A stretch of DNA of 64,000 nt from Caldithrix sp. (GTDB lineage Bacteria; Zhuqueibacterota; Zhuqueibacteria; Thermofontimicrobiales; Sulfurfontimicrobiaceae), in assembly GCA_020722815.1 (NCBI GenBank), contig DYKB01000006.1, positions 62,001 through 126,000 on the forward strand. Reading direction: 5' to 3'. Of this stretch, positions 53,417-61,350 are shown in pieces (within the stretch, counting starts at the first letter, position 1; the number at the start of each line of letters is the position of its first letter). The translations under genes and the position numbers were made by a program. Under the pieces are notes generated by a model. The model was not told the origin of the DNA and ran no database searches. It saw only the letters and a list, made by a program, of their open reading frames with translations.

Positions 53417-53795
53417 ATTATTCATAATAAAAGGTTGGTTATGCAAAATAAATGGATTTAACCCTTGCTTTTTAACGTTCCGGTGAATATTTTATAATAG
53501 GGAGGTAAGTGTTAATTTATAACCGACAATACATTCTGATATTCTACAACCGCTTTCTGGGATGAGAGAATAAAAGTATCAAAATTCTTTCTGATAACTG
53601 ATCTTCTTCTGAACTCAGTAGCTACATCGCTTCCGACCCTGGATATTTAGGAATTGGTTGGCACAGTTGGCGTAGCGCTGAAATTTCAACTCAGGATTGA
53701 TATTGAACTCAATTTTAAGACAAATATCAGTAATTTTATTTGCGATAATACTTCTCCCTGGCTTAACAATGTTCCTTTTTATCAGATAGTAGCAG

Positions 53796-53883
53796 CCCTT
53801 GCGAAGGTTGTTTAGAAAAGTATTAATGGTCATTTTTATGCGACCCGATGCGTAAATCATGCTTTCATAAACCTTCGCAAGGG
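53796..53883. repeat. Palindromic repeat with perfect 14-bp arms upstream of the STAND gene
   Basis: CCCTTGCGAAGGTT (53796-53809) and its exact complement (53870-53883) are separated by 60 bp. It lies 54 bp before the STAND-FGE gene and may be another small mobile palindrome or a regulatory hairpin. I find no second copy in the window. The stretch 53426-53795 contains no gene I would support. Confidence 0.65.
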
Positions 53884-53936
53884 TATTATTACGACTCAAT
53901 CAGATTTTAGAAAGTCTAAAATACGGAGTCACGATA

Positions 53937-56339
53937 ATGGCTGAAGATTTGGTAACCGAATTGAGTCTGCTGTTTTTCATTGGCTTATTTGTCGATGATT
54001 TCAAGCGGCCGCTTATTTTGCTGTTTCAATGGTTTTTTAAGGTCTGGTTTCGGATGATGGATGTTAGTGGTTTATTTAAATTGACCTTATTTCGTTACAA
54101 AATTACGCTAAGACGTTCTTTCCACCAAATACATGCTGTTTATCGTCGGGCTGGCCATTCGAAGGATCCGTATTTTATTCATTTAAAAATCAGTCAAAAT
54201 ATCGATCGTTTTGAAAAAAATTCATCAGAAAAGCCCCTGGAATCAATTGACGCGCTACAGTGGTTGTCACGACGGGCGCAGAAATATATTTTACTTACTG
54301 GCCCGTCCGGCTCTGGTAAAACGACATTAATTCGACAATTATCGTTGCATCTGGCGCAACATAAACAATTTGCGGAGATGGTCCCAATCGTCATTTCCCT
54401 TTCTGAATTAGGGCAACAAAGTTTTGAAACCTATTTGACCGAATCACTAAAAGCATATAGCTGGATTTTCTATCAATATGTTCAAAATAAAATGAAGCAG
54501 GGGAAATGTCGGTTATTATTCGATGGGTTTGATACGATTTTACTGGAAAAGCGGGCCGAGGTAATTCACGGGATAAAAGATTTAATCAGTAAATTCCCGA
54601 AATGTCAAATCATAGTGACAACGCGTCTCGAAAGCCTGCAAGCGACACTTTTTCCATCCTATTTTCAGGTGTATGAAATTTTGGAACTGGATGCTGAACT
54701 TCGTGATCAATATATCCGGGAGAATGTAAAAGCCGCGGTGCATCTGCATCATCTGATTCAGCAAATCAATTCAAATCAGGATCTGCAGCGGCTTGCTTCC
54801 CGGCCGTTGAACCTGCTGATGTTATGCCAGCTTTATCAATCGGCGCCTACAGAGAATCTACCGGATAATCGTAAGCTCCTCTATGAACGCTGGTTTAATT
54901 TAATGTGTCAGGATCGGATGGAGGATAATGGATTGCTGGCATGCGAAAATCAATATTCTTTTGAACTTAAAAAAGAAATAGCCGGAAAAGTGGCTTTGGA
55001 ATTTTTACAAAACAATACCTGGCGTTTTTCTCACCGTGAATTAGTCCAAAAAATAATACCATTTCTGGATAAAAAGTATTTCGCCCAATATACGGCTGAC
55101 TGTCTGATTACCGAGTTAACGAAAGGAAATCGGATTTTACGCCGGGTGGATTCAGACGAATATAAGTTTACCCATTCGACTTTTCAGGCGTATTTTGCCG
55201 CCGCACGACTCGCCACCCTTGGAAAAGAGGAACAGGCAGCGATTGTGCAAAAGTTCTTGCTGGAAGAATCCTGGCGCGAATTTTTTGCCTTTTATGTTCA
55301 ATGTTGTGACAAGCCATATAAAATAATTGAAAAAGCACTTCGGATAAAAAATCCCTGGCTGGCGGGAAGATTAGCTTTGCATGGGATTAAGCGTTTAGAT
55401 CATGACGTGTGTACTTCCGTATTTGAACAAATTATCGAACAGGTTTCAGAAAAAGAGGCATGGTTTAATCCGCATCAATATCAAATCATCCGGGAATTAA
55501 CAGACCACGGATATGAAATTCGTTCTGAAAAAGGTTTTAATGTCGCCCTGCAAATATTGCGACAGAATCCAAACCTGGAACTGAAAGAATGGGATCGACA
55601 TTTTCGAATAGTCGGGCGTGAAAATATTGATCGACAACATCCGGGGATGGTCTATGTTCCGTCTGGAGAATTTATCTATCAAAAACATGAATTAGTGTCG
55701 CTGCCCTCCTATTGGATCGGGAGATATCTGGTGACAAATGAAATTTTTAAACCGTATGTGCTGGAAGTTGGGCTACATTCTTTTCATGAACAATTCCAGG
55801 AAGTTTGGGCGCTTGAAGCCAGGTCTGACCGGCTGAAACATCCTGTTCGATTTATCAATTGGTTTGAAGCTGCGCGATTTTGTAATTGGCTAAGTAAGCA
55901 ACAACATCTTGAACCGGCTTTTGATGAAGAAGCCAATGAATTTCGTCCAGCGCGGAATGGCTATCGTTTACCCTCAGAACAGGAATGGGAAAAAGCTGCC
56001 GGCTGGGATGCTTTTCAGAAAAGTGCACGTCTTTTCCCCTGGGGGGACGATTTCAATCCCAATAATTGTAACAATTCCGTCTGGATTCCCGCCCACGATA
56101 CCCATGATGTCAATAAATTTGAGCGGGGGCATTCATTTTTCGGTTGCTATGATATGGCGGGGAATGTCTGGGAATGGACCGCCAGTAATTGGGGACCGGA
56201 AGTGAAAGAGTTCCGGGTCATTCGCGGTGGCTCCTGCGTGGATTATCATACATCCGATTTCCATTGCACCATGCGCCGATTAAATTTGCCACATTTACGC
56301 GAGGGATTTTTGGGATTTCGACTGGCCAGATCTGGGTAA
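53937..56339 (+). CDS. STAND NTPase (NACHT-like) fused to a formylglycine-enzyme/EgtB-type domain
   Basis: 800 residues. The N-terminus has a hydrophobic stretch (LLFFIGLFVDDFKRPLILLFQWFFKVWF, about 11-40) that may reach the membrane. The NTPase has Walker A GPSGSGKTTL near 122 and Walker B CRLLFDGFDTIL near 192, then RPLNLLMLCQLY and FTHSTFQAYFAAARLA, which fit NACHT-type STAND modules. From about 570 to the end there is an FGE/SUMF1-type C-type-lectin-like fold (GMVYVPSGEFIY, GYRLPSEQEWEKAA, DMAGNVWEWTAS, RVIRGGSC, GFLGFRLA). The two catalytic Cys of true FGE are not at the usual spacing, so this domain probably binds rather than catalyses. Such proteins are suspected of ligand-triggered signalling or conflict roles. 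GGAG precedes the ATG. Confidence 0.85.
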   Translation: MAEDLVTELSLLFFIGLFVDDFKRPLILLFQWFFKVWFRMMDVSGLFKLTLFRYKITLRRSFHQIHAVYRRAGHSKDPYFIHLKISQNIDRFEKNSSEKPLESIDALQWLSRRAQKYILLTGPSGSGKTTLIRQLSLHLAQHKQFAEMVPIVISLSELGQQSFETYLTESLKAYSWIFYQYVQNKMKQGKCRLLFDGFDTILLEKRAEVIHGIKDLISKFPKCQIIVTTRLESLQATLFPSYFQVYEILELDAELRDQYIRENVKAAVHLHHLIQQINSNQDLQRLASRPLNLLMLCQLYQSAPTENLPDNRKLLYERWFNLMCQDRMEDNGLLACENQYSFELKKEIAGKVALEFLQNNTWRFSHRELVQKIIPFLDKKYFAQYTADCLITELTKGNRILRRVDSDEYKFTHSTFQAYFAAARLATLGKEEQAAIVQKFLLEESWREFFAFYVQCCDKPYKIIEKALRIKNPWLAGRLALHGIKRLDHDVCTSVFEQIIEQVSEKEAWFNPHQYQIIRELTDHGYEIRSEKGFNVALQILRQNPNLELKEWDRHFRIVGRENIDRQHPGMVYVPSGEFIYQKHELVSLPSYWIGRYLVTNEIFKPYVLEVGLHSFHEQFQEVWALEARSDRLKHPVRFINWFEAARFCNWLSKQQHLEPAFDEEANEFRPARNGYRLPSEQEWEKAAGWDAFQKSARLFPWGDDFNPNNCNNSVWIPAHDTHDVNKFERGHSFFGCYDMAGNVWEWTASNWGPEVKEFRVIRGGSCVDYHTSDFHCTMRRLNLPHLREGFLGFRLARSG

Positions 56340-56392
56340 TTAATAATTCAGGTGTTTATTGCCGGGAATAATTGGGAAGAAAAGATTAAAAG

Positions 56393-56465
56393 TGGGCCCA
56401 GTAGGGCTCGAACCTACGACCTACGGATTATGAGTCCGCTGCTCTACCGACTGAGCTATGGGCCC
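56393..56465 (-). tRNA. tRNA with CAT anticodon, Met (elongator) or Ile2
   Basis: 73 nt on the minus strand. Acceptor arms GGGCCCA and TGGGCCC pair fully, discriminator base A, D arm GCTCAGTCGGTAGAGC, anticodon loop CTCATAA (anticodon CAT) on the stem GCGGA/TCCGT, and T arm with GGTTCGAGCC. CCA is not encoded. It lacks the three G-C pairs of initiator tRNA, so it is elongator Met or the lysidine-modified Ile2. Its 3' end faces the STAND gene. Confidence 0.93.
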
Positions 56466-56517
56466 TGACACTTCTTTTATTCAAAGCATTTCAATATAAC
56501 AAAAAAAAACTAATTTT

Positions 56518-58365
56518 TCAAGTGTTTTTTGGATCGACGATAAATTTTTTCTGTTCAATTTCTTTCTTTAAATTAATAAATTCCTGCCACTGACGTTGAA
56601 TGACTTCAGTGTTTTGTTTTTGATTTTCCATTTCGCGAATCTTCATCTGGAGTTTTTCAATGGTTTCATCAATATCTCTTAATTCCAGCGCCACAATACA
56701 ATCCGAGGCGATAAGCTGCTCTTCTTTCAACTCTTTAGCCTCATCTAGCGAAGAAACGATGAATGAGGCCACTCCGGAGTCATTAAAATACGAGATTAAT
56801 TTATTTTGATCGAGTTGCTTTTTATCTAGAAAAAATGAATAAATCACCTCAATTATTTCGCGTAATTTCGGATGGCGAACTTTTTGGATATCAAGATTAT
56901 GAAAAATAAAAGCATGTGAATCTGGATTTCTGATAAGTAATTTTGTTAAGGTAATTTCAGCCACGTTCGCCCGACTCTTCCGGGTCGGTATTTTAATTTT
57001 TTCAGCAGGTTGAACAGGTTGTCTGCCATCCCCATTGGCAACTTTCGAAACAGGAGCAAACGTCCCCCTCTTTTTCAAATTTTCTAATTCCTGAAACAGG
57101 ATTCGCTCATTTAGTTTAAAGCGTTCGGCCATCTCGCGTATTACAATTTCCTGTTTAATCGAATCCTTAAGTTTGATAACTGATTCAAGAATTGAATGAA
57201 TAACACGGGTTTTTCCGGCAGCCGAAGAAAGGTCCTCGAATTGCGCCAGCATATTAACCTTAAACTCCACCAACGGCCGGGCTTGCTTTAACAAGGTGCG
57301 CATTTCATTGGCACCTTTCGACTTTACAAAACTATCGGGGTCATTCCCCTGGGGAAGTTGCGCTACCTGCACTTCCAGATCGTGTTCCAATAAGATATCC
57401 AGTCCACGCAAGGCGGCTTTTGAGCCGGCTGAATCACCATCATAGAGTAAAATAACATTTTTGGTGTAGCGCCCAATCAATTTGGCATGTTCCGGCGTCA
57501 AGGCTGTCCCTGAAGTCGCCACCACATTTTGAATCCCTGCCTGAAACAGGCTGATCAAATCCATATAGCCTTCAACCATGATGGCTAAATTTTCTGCCTG
57601 AATCGACTGTCGGGTTTGGGCCAGGCCATAAAGGGTTTCGCGCTTTTGATAAATCAAAGTTTCCGGAGAATTGATATATTTCGGCGAATTATCATCCACC
57701 AGTCTTCGGGCACCAAATGCCACCACTCGACCGGAGGAATCAAAAATCGGGAAAATGACCCGGTTTCGAAACCGGTCATAAAAGCCACTCGACTCTTTGC
57801 GGGGAATTACCAGTCCACATTTTTCCAGTTGTTCAATTTTTATACTTTGTTGTGTGGCGGCTTTTATCAATCCATCCCATCGATTCAGCGCATATCCCAG
57901 GCCAAATTTTTTGATAATTTCCGGCGTCAATTGTCGCTTTTTGAAATAATCCATTCCAATTTGACCGATTTGTGGCGCCGCCAGATTTTGATAAAAGAAT
58001 CGTGCCGCGAATTTAGTTGTGAAATAGAGTGCCTCTTTTTCCTGATATTGTTTGGATTCGGTTGCTGAATATTCCAGTGGAATTCCTGCTTTTTCTGCCA
58101 GATTTCGAACCGCCTCGATAAAACTGATTTTATCATGTTCCATCAAAAAAGTGTAAGCGTTTCCTCCTTTTCCGCAGCCAAAGCAATGAAAAATCTGTTT
58201 TTCGGGATTAACCGTGAACGATGGGGTCTTTTCGGAATGAAATGGACACAATCCAAAATAGTTTTTGCCTTTTTTGGTCAGCGTGAGATATCGCGAAATT
58301 AATTCCACAATATCAGTTGCCTGGCGAATCTGGTCAATTTTTTCCTGGGGAATTTTTCCTGGCAT
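56518..58365 (-). CDS. dnaG: DNA primase DnaG
   Basis: Makes RNA primers for replication. About 615 residues from the ATG at 58365 (MPGKIPQEKIDQIRQATDIVELIS), the usual family start; a longer frame from 58428 adds 21 unrelated residues. The zinc site has Cys40, His43, Cys61 and Cys64 (LCPFHSEKTPSFTVNPEKQI..CFGC). The TOPRIM domain follows (IMVEGYMDLISLFQAGIQNVVATSGTAL near 260-290, then LLYDGDSAGSKAALRG). The C-terminal helicase-binding region is present to KKFIVDPKNT. It ends 53 bp before the tRNA 5' side. No rpoD or rpsU gene adjoins it. Confidence 0.96.
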   Translation of the reverse strand: MPGKIPQEKIDQIRQATDIVELISRYLTLTKKGKNYFGLCPFHSEKTPSFTVNPEKQIFHCFGCGKGGNAYTFLMEHDKISFIEAVRNLAEKAGIPLEYSATESKQYQEKEALYFTTKFAARFFYQNLAAPQIGQIGMDYFKKRQLTPEIIKKFGLGYALNRWDGLIKAATQQSIKIEQLEKCGLVIPRKESSGFYDRFRNRVIFPIFDSSGRVVAFGARRLVDDNSPKYINSPETLIYQKRETLYGLAQTRQSIQAENLAIMVEGYMDLISLFQAGIQNVVATSGTALTPEHAKLIGRYTKNVILLYDGDSAGSKAALRGLDILLEHDLEVQVAQLPQGNDPDSFVKSKGANEMRTLLKQARPLVEFKVNMLAQFEDLSSAAGKTRVIHSILESVIKLKDSIKQEIVIREMAERFKLNERILFQELENLKKRGTFAPVSKVANGDGRQPVQPAEKIKIPTRKSRANVAEITLTKLLIRNPDSHAFIFHNLDIQKVRHPKLREIIEVIYSFFLDKKQLDQNKLISYFNDSGVASFIVSSLDEAKELKEEQLIASDCIVALELRDIDETIEKLQMKIREMENQKQNTEVIQRQWQEFINLKKEIEQKKFIVDPKNT

Positions 58366-58516
58366 AACCTTTTGGCTGGTTAAATTAAAAAGTCCGATCA
58401 CAGAGATGTCTATTGCTTGTTTCACCACTCACATTTTAACGAAGGAGGACTCATGGCCTTAATCCCCGAGAGCATCCCTGTGATCGGTTATTCATATTTT
58501 ACAATTATTGCTACCT

Positions 58517-59146
58517 TTAGATCAGCAAATCTCTCCAATTATATGAAACTATATAGAGACTGGTTCCAACCGTAATCCCGATTAACATAACCCAGAAGAG
58601 ATAATATTTAAAATATTCGATTTCCGGCTGAATGGCGTCCCAGAGAATCAATAGTAAGGCAATGACACCTGTAATAAAATAGATCACCGCAAAAAATTGA
58701 AGGAAAGCGACGATTTTTCCGGCTACCTGTTCCAATGCAGCACCGGTAGGAATGGCAATTGAAATCCGAATAAAAAACATGGCGAATGCTAAAATCGTGA
58801 GTTGAATGACTATTCGCTGAAAAAGATTTACCTCTTCATAGCGAATGGCTTTCAACATGGTTATGATTGAACAGATACAGGATGCCACTAAAAAGGCCAG
58901 CCCATTATATGTTAAAATCGGGCTTTTCACTGAACCGTTGAGCATGAGAAAGAATATACCCAATAATTCACTGATAATCAATGAAATAATATAGTAAACT
59001 AACTTTAGATAATTTCGTCGCTGTTGATCTTCTGAGTATTTTTTGGCAGGCCCTGCCGGTCTGAGATCATTATATAAAAATAAATATAACGCACTCGTAC
59101 CAATAATTATCGAAATCAACGCCAATATTTCCAGGATTGTTTCCAT
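58517..59146 (-). CDS. Unknown six-segment membrane protein
   Basis: I do not recognise this 209-residue protein. It has six hydrophobic stretches near residues 3-23, 46-67, 76-97, 108-129, 141-163 and 173-194, with a charged cytosolic loop PAGPAKKYSEDQQRRNYLK between the first two. There are no catalytic motifs. It precedes dnaG on the same strand by 151 bp. A small membrane regulator or transporter accessory is possible. Confidence 0.6.
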   Translation of the reverse strand: METILEILALISIIIGTSALYLFLYNDLRPAGPAKKYSEDQQRRNYLKLVYYIISLIISELLGIFFLMLNGSVKSPILTYNGLAFLVASCICSIITMLKAIRYEEVNLFQRIVIQLTILAFAMFFIRISIAIPTGAALEQVAGKIVAFLQFFAVIYFITGVIALLLILWDAIQPEIEYFKYYLFWVMLIGITVGTSLYIVSYNWRDLLI

Positions 59147-60037
59147 GCTTTAAAAAGCCTCTCAGCATCAAATTTTGTTATTTCAACCAGAAAATTTGAG
59201 GAATGATAAGCGGATGAGTTGACTTTCCTTCAGTCATTTTATAAGACATCGTCAAATTAATACAAATATTTATCTTATCTTACTCAATTCAGGTAAATCG
59301 ATTGAGCAAAAAATATACCATTGCAAGTAAAATTTCGAGCACGACTATAAATTCGGGTGTATGATAAAGCAGGAGAACCATTGAGGTTTTTTTCAATCCG
59401 GGCAGTTAGCGAATTTGTCGCATTTGAATAATAAAAACCGGGATAGTCGGCATATCATCCTGAATTTTAAGTGGCTAAGAATGGTTGGATTCGGAAAATT
59501 GTTATTTCGAATGCCAATAAATGAAATAAATTTTTAAAAATTATTGATAAAAGCCGGTGAAAGTCCCCCGAAACGTTTCTTAAGCACGATAAAATAGTGA
59601 TCTAAAATCGGCCAATTTTCATGAATGATGAAAACTTACAATCGTAAAAATCAGAACTCTCAATAATTGGATCGGTTGACCAAATTAACCATTTTTTTTA
59701 AATCCAGGTGCTCAGGCGTTAATTTTATTGACTATCGAATGCTTTGATGAAAATTCGCATATTTACCCCTTGACTTTTAATAAAAATTACGTTATTATTA
59801 AGCAAAATTAGAGTAGAAATGCGTGTAATTGTTTTTTCAGCGTTCAAAATTACGAAAAAGTTGATAGGTGAATAAAAATTATATTGTTTTACTATATTGA
59901 TTATAATTTATAAAAAATAATAATCATTAAAAAAAATAGTAATATGCAGTCAGGTGGTTTTATTTAGTTCTGATTTGATGATGAGGGAAAAAATATACGA
60001 TTTATCGCTTGAATTTAAATCATAAAAGGAACATGTC
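59147..60037. other. Long AT-rich gene-free region upstream of the pirin gene
   Basis: 891 bp in which I see no gene or MITE end. The only clear signal is a promoter-like sequence at 59770-59798, listed separately. Confidence 0.5.
59770..59798 (+). promoter_or_regulatory. Sigma-70-type promoter-like sequence
   Basis: TTGACT-N17-TATTAT. The spacing is ideal and both hexamers are one or two bases from consensus. The first gene downstream is the pirin gene at 60038, about 230 bp from the expected start, so it would imply a long leader or a small RNA. In DNA this AT-rich a chance match is possible. Confidence 0.4.
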
Positions 60038-60904
60038 ATGTCGAATTCTAATTTCAGAACGGCTCAAAAGATTATTCACCCTCAGAAGACGATAGAAGGC
60101 GCTGGTGTTAAATTAATCCGGAGTATTGCGACTCGGATTTTAGATTATGTCGATCCCTTTTTATTGTTTGATCATTTTGGTTCCGATAATCCGGAGGATT
60201 ATCTGGCTGGATTTCCCCAACATCCCCATCGCGGAATTGAAACGGTGACCTATATGCTTGCGGGTAAAATTTACCATAAGGACAGTCTTGGCAATGCCGG
60301 AGAAATCCATGCCGGTGATGTCCAGTGGATGACTGCCGGCGGAGGGATAATGCATGAAGAGATGCCCAAACCAGTTCAGGGGAAGATGGAGGGATTTCAA
60401 CTGTGGGTAAACCTGCCGGCAGAATTAAAAATGTCACGTCCCCGTTATCAGGAAATCAACTCAAGTCAGATTCCCGAAATAACGATCGACAATAATATAA
60501 AAATTCGAATTCTTGCGGGAAAATTCAATGGTGTTCGCGGGCCAGTGACTGAAATTGCTATTAATCCACAATATTTTGATATTTCTATACCACCAGCAAT
60601 GACTTATATTCAGCCGGTTGAGGTGGGACATGCCGTACTGGCTTATATCTTTCAGGGGCAGGCTGTTTTGGTATTCAATCAACACCAGCAGGAAAGGCTA
60701 GTTACCGCGCCCAAAATGGTCGTTTATAATGACGGCGATTCTATAAAGATTCAAACGCGCGCGAATGCTGTGCGTTTGGTGTTGATTTCCGGAAAACCAA
60801 TCAACGAACCTATTGCGCGATTCGGTCCATTTGTGATGAATACCGAGAAGGAGATTGAGCAGGCGTTGATTGATTTACGAAACGGGACATTTGTTAAAAT
60901 GTAA
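60038..60904 (+). CDS. Pirin-family bicupin protein
   Basis: 288 residues. The metal-binding cupin has HPHRGIETVTYMLAGKIYHKDSLGN near 54-78 and DVQWMTAGGGIMHEEMP near 88-104, which supply the His-His-His-Glu ligands of pirins. The second cupin covers about 170-285. Bacterial pirins act as quercetin dioxygenases or as metabolic regulators; which applies here cannot be told. The start has AAAGGAAC 6 bases upstream. It is followed by the trp promoter and is not part of that operon. Confidence 0.93.
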   Translation: MSNSNFRTAQKIIHPQKTIEGAGVKLIRSIATRILDYVDPFLLFDHFGSDNPEDYLAGFPQHPHRGIETVTYMLAGKIYHKDSLGNAGEIHAGDVQWMTAGGGIMHEEMPKPVQGKMEGFQLWVNLPAELKMSRPRYQEINSSQIPEITIDNNIKIRILAGKFNGVRGPVTEIAINPQYFDISIPPAMTYIQPVEVGHAVLAYIFQGQAVLVFNQHQQERLVTAPKMVVYNDGDSIKIQTRANAVRLVLISGKPINEPIARFGPFVMNTEKEIEQALIDLRNGTFVKM

Positions 60905-60988
60905 TTTTTTTAAGTGATTAATGTAATGAATATATTCAGGTTAGCTTTTATATTTATTCAACGGGTGTAATTTTTATAAAAAAATGTC

Positions 60989-61017
60989 TTGACAATTTGG
61001 TTTTTTTTGTTTATCTT
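60989..61017 (+). promoter_or_regulatory. Promoter of the trp operon
   Basis: TTGACA (60989-60994), 17 bp, TATCTT (61012-61017). The -35 is consensus. Transcription would start near 61024, about 100 bases before the leader peptide's tryptophan codons. Confidence 0.7.
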
Positions 61018-61087
61018 AATTAGTATTAAAAATTGAATCTTGTAAAACTTATAAGTTTGTAATTACTTTAAAATTATGGAGTTGATT

Positions 61088-61165
61088 TTGCAATTGGGTT
61101 GTTTTAAAAACTTTACAAATTTAATGCTACAAAATTGGTGGTGGCACGGGTCATATACCGGGTAG
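61088..61165 (+). CDS. trpL: trp operon leader peptide with three consecutive Trp codons
   Basis: A short reading frame ending NLMLQNWWWHGSYTG-stop, with TGG TGG TGG at 61136-61144. The start is uncertain: TTG at 61088 with GGAG 6 bases upstream (25 residues, preferred), ATG at 61076 (29 residues) or ATG at 61124 (13 residues), all in the same frame. The Trp codons lie in the 5' arm of a hairpin (GTGGTG at 61138-61143 with CACCAC at 61168-61173). Ribosome stalling at these codons when Trp-tRNA is scarce would free the antiterminator strand downstream. Confidence 0.85.
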   Translation: MQLGCFKNFTNLMLQNWWWHGSYTG

Positions 61166-61236
61166 GTCACCACTACTTTATCTAAATTAATATACATAAA
61201 AAGGCTGTGGACTACCCGTCCACAGCCTTTTTTTTT
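61138..61236 (+). promoter_or_regulatory. trp attenuator: competing antiterminator and terminator
   Basis: Strands 1 and 2 pair as GTGGTG/CACCAC (61138-61143 with 61168-61173). CGGGTAG (61159-61165), which includes the leader stop, can instead pair with CTACCCG (61212-61218), breaking the terminator. The terminator is AAAAAGGCTGTGGAC, a 5-base loop and GTCCACAGCC followed by nine T (61198-61236). These are the three mutually exclusive structures of classical leader-peptide attenuation. Confidence 0.85.
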
Positions 61237-61244
61237 GAGCAAAT

Positions 61245-61280
61245 AAAAGGCTGTGCACCAAAAGTGTATCAGCCTTTTTT
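61245..61280 (+). terminator. Second terminator-like hairpin in the trp leader
   Basis: AAAAGGCTG (61245-61253) pairs with CAGCCTTTT (61270-61278), the stem continues with TGCAC/GTGTA, and a run of six T ends it. It repeats the outer stem of the attenuator terminator 8 bp downstream, so it may be a decayed duplicate or a backup terminator. It precedes trpE by 70 bp. Confidence 0.65.
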
Positions 61281-61350
61281 GTTTTATGGACGTTTTTATT
61301 TCGCAGTCATGGTCAAAATGAATAAAAATAATTCAATCAGAGGAAATCCA

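Noticed and set aside
53615-53899. A 94-codon open frame on the minus strand
   Set aside because: It spans the palindromic repeat at 53796-53883, has no recognisable domain and no clear ribosome binding site.
53937-56339. Diversity-generating retroelement acting on the FGE domain
   Set aside because: No reverse transcriptase and no template repeat of the C-terminal coding sequence are present in the window.
53426-56465. Genomic island integrated at the 3' end of the CAT tRNA
   Set aside because: The tRNA 3' end faces the STAND gene, which suits integration, but I found no direct repeat of the tRNA 3' end on the other side and no integrase.
61207-61350. trpE starting at GTG 61207
   Set aside because: This start lies inside the attenuator terminator hairpin, and the added residues encode the two terminator stems. 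The ATG at 61351 has a proper ribosome binding site.
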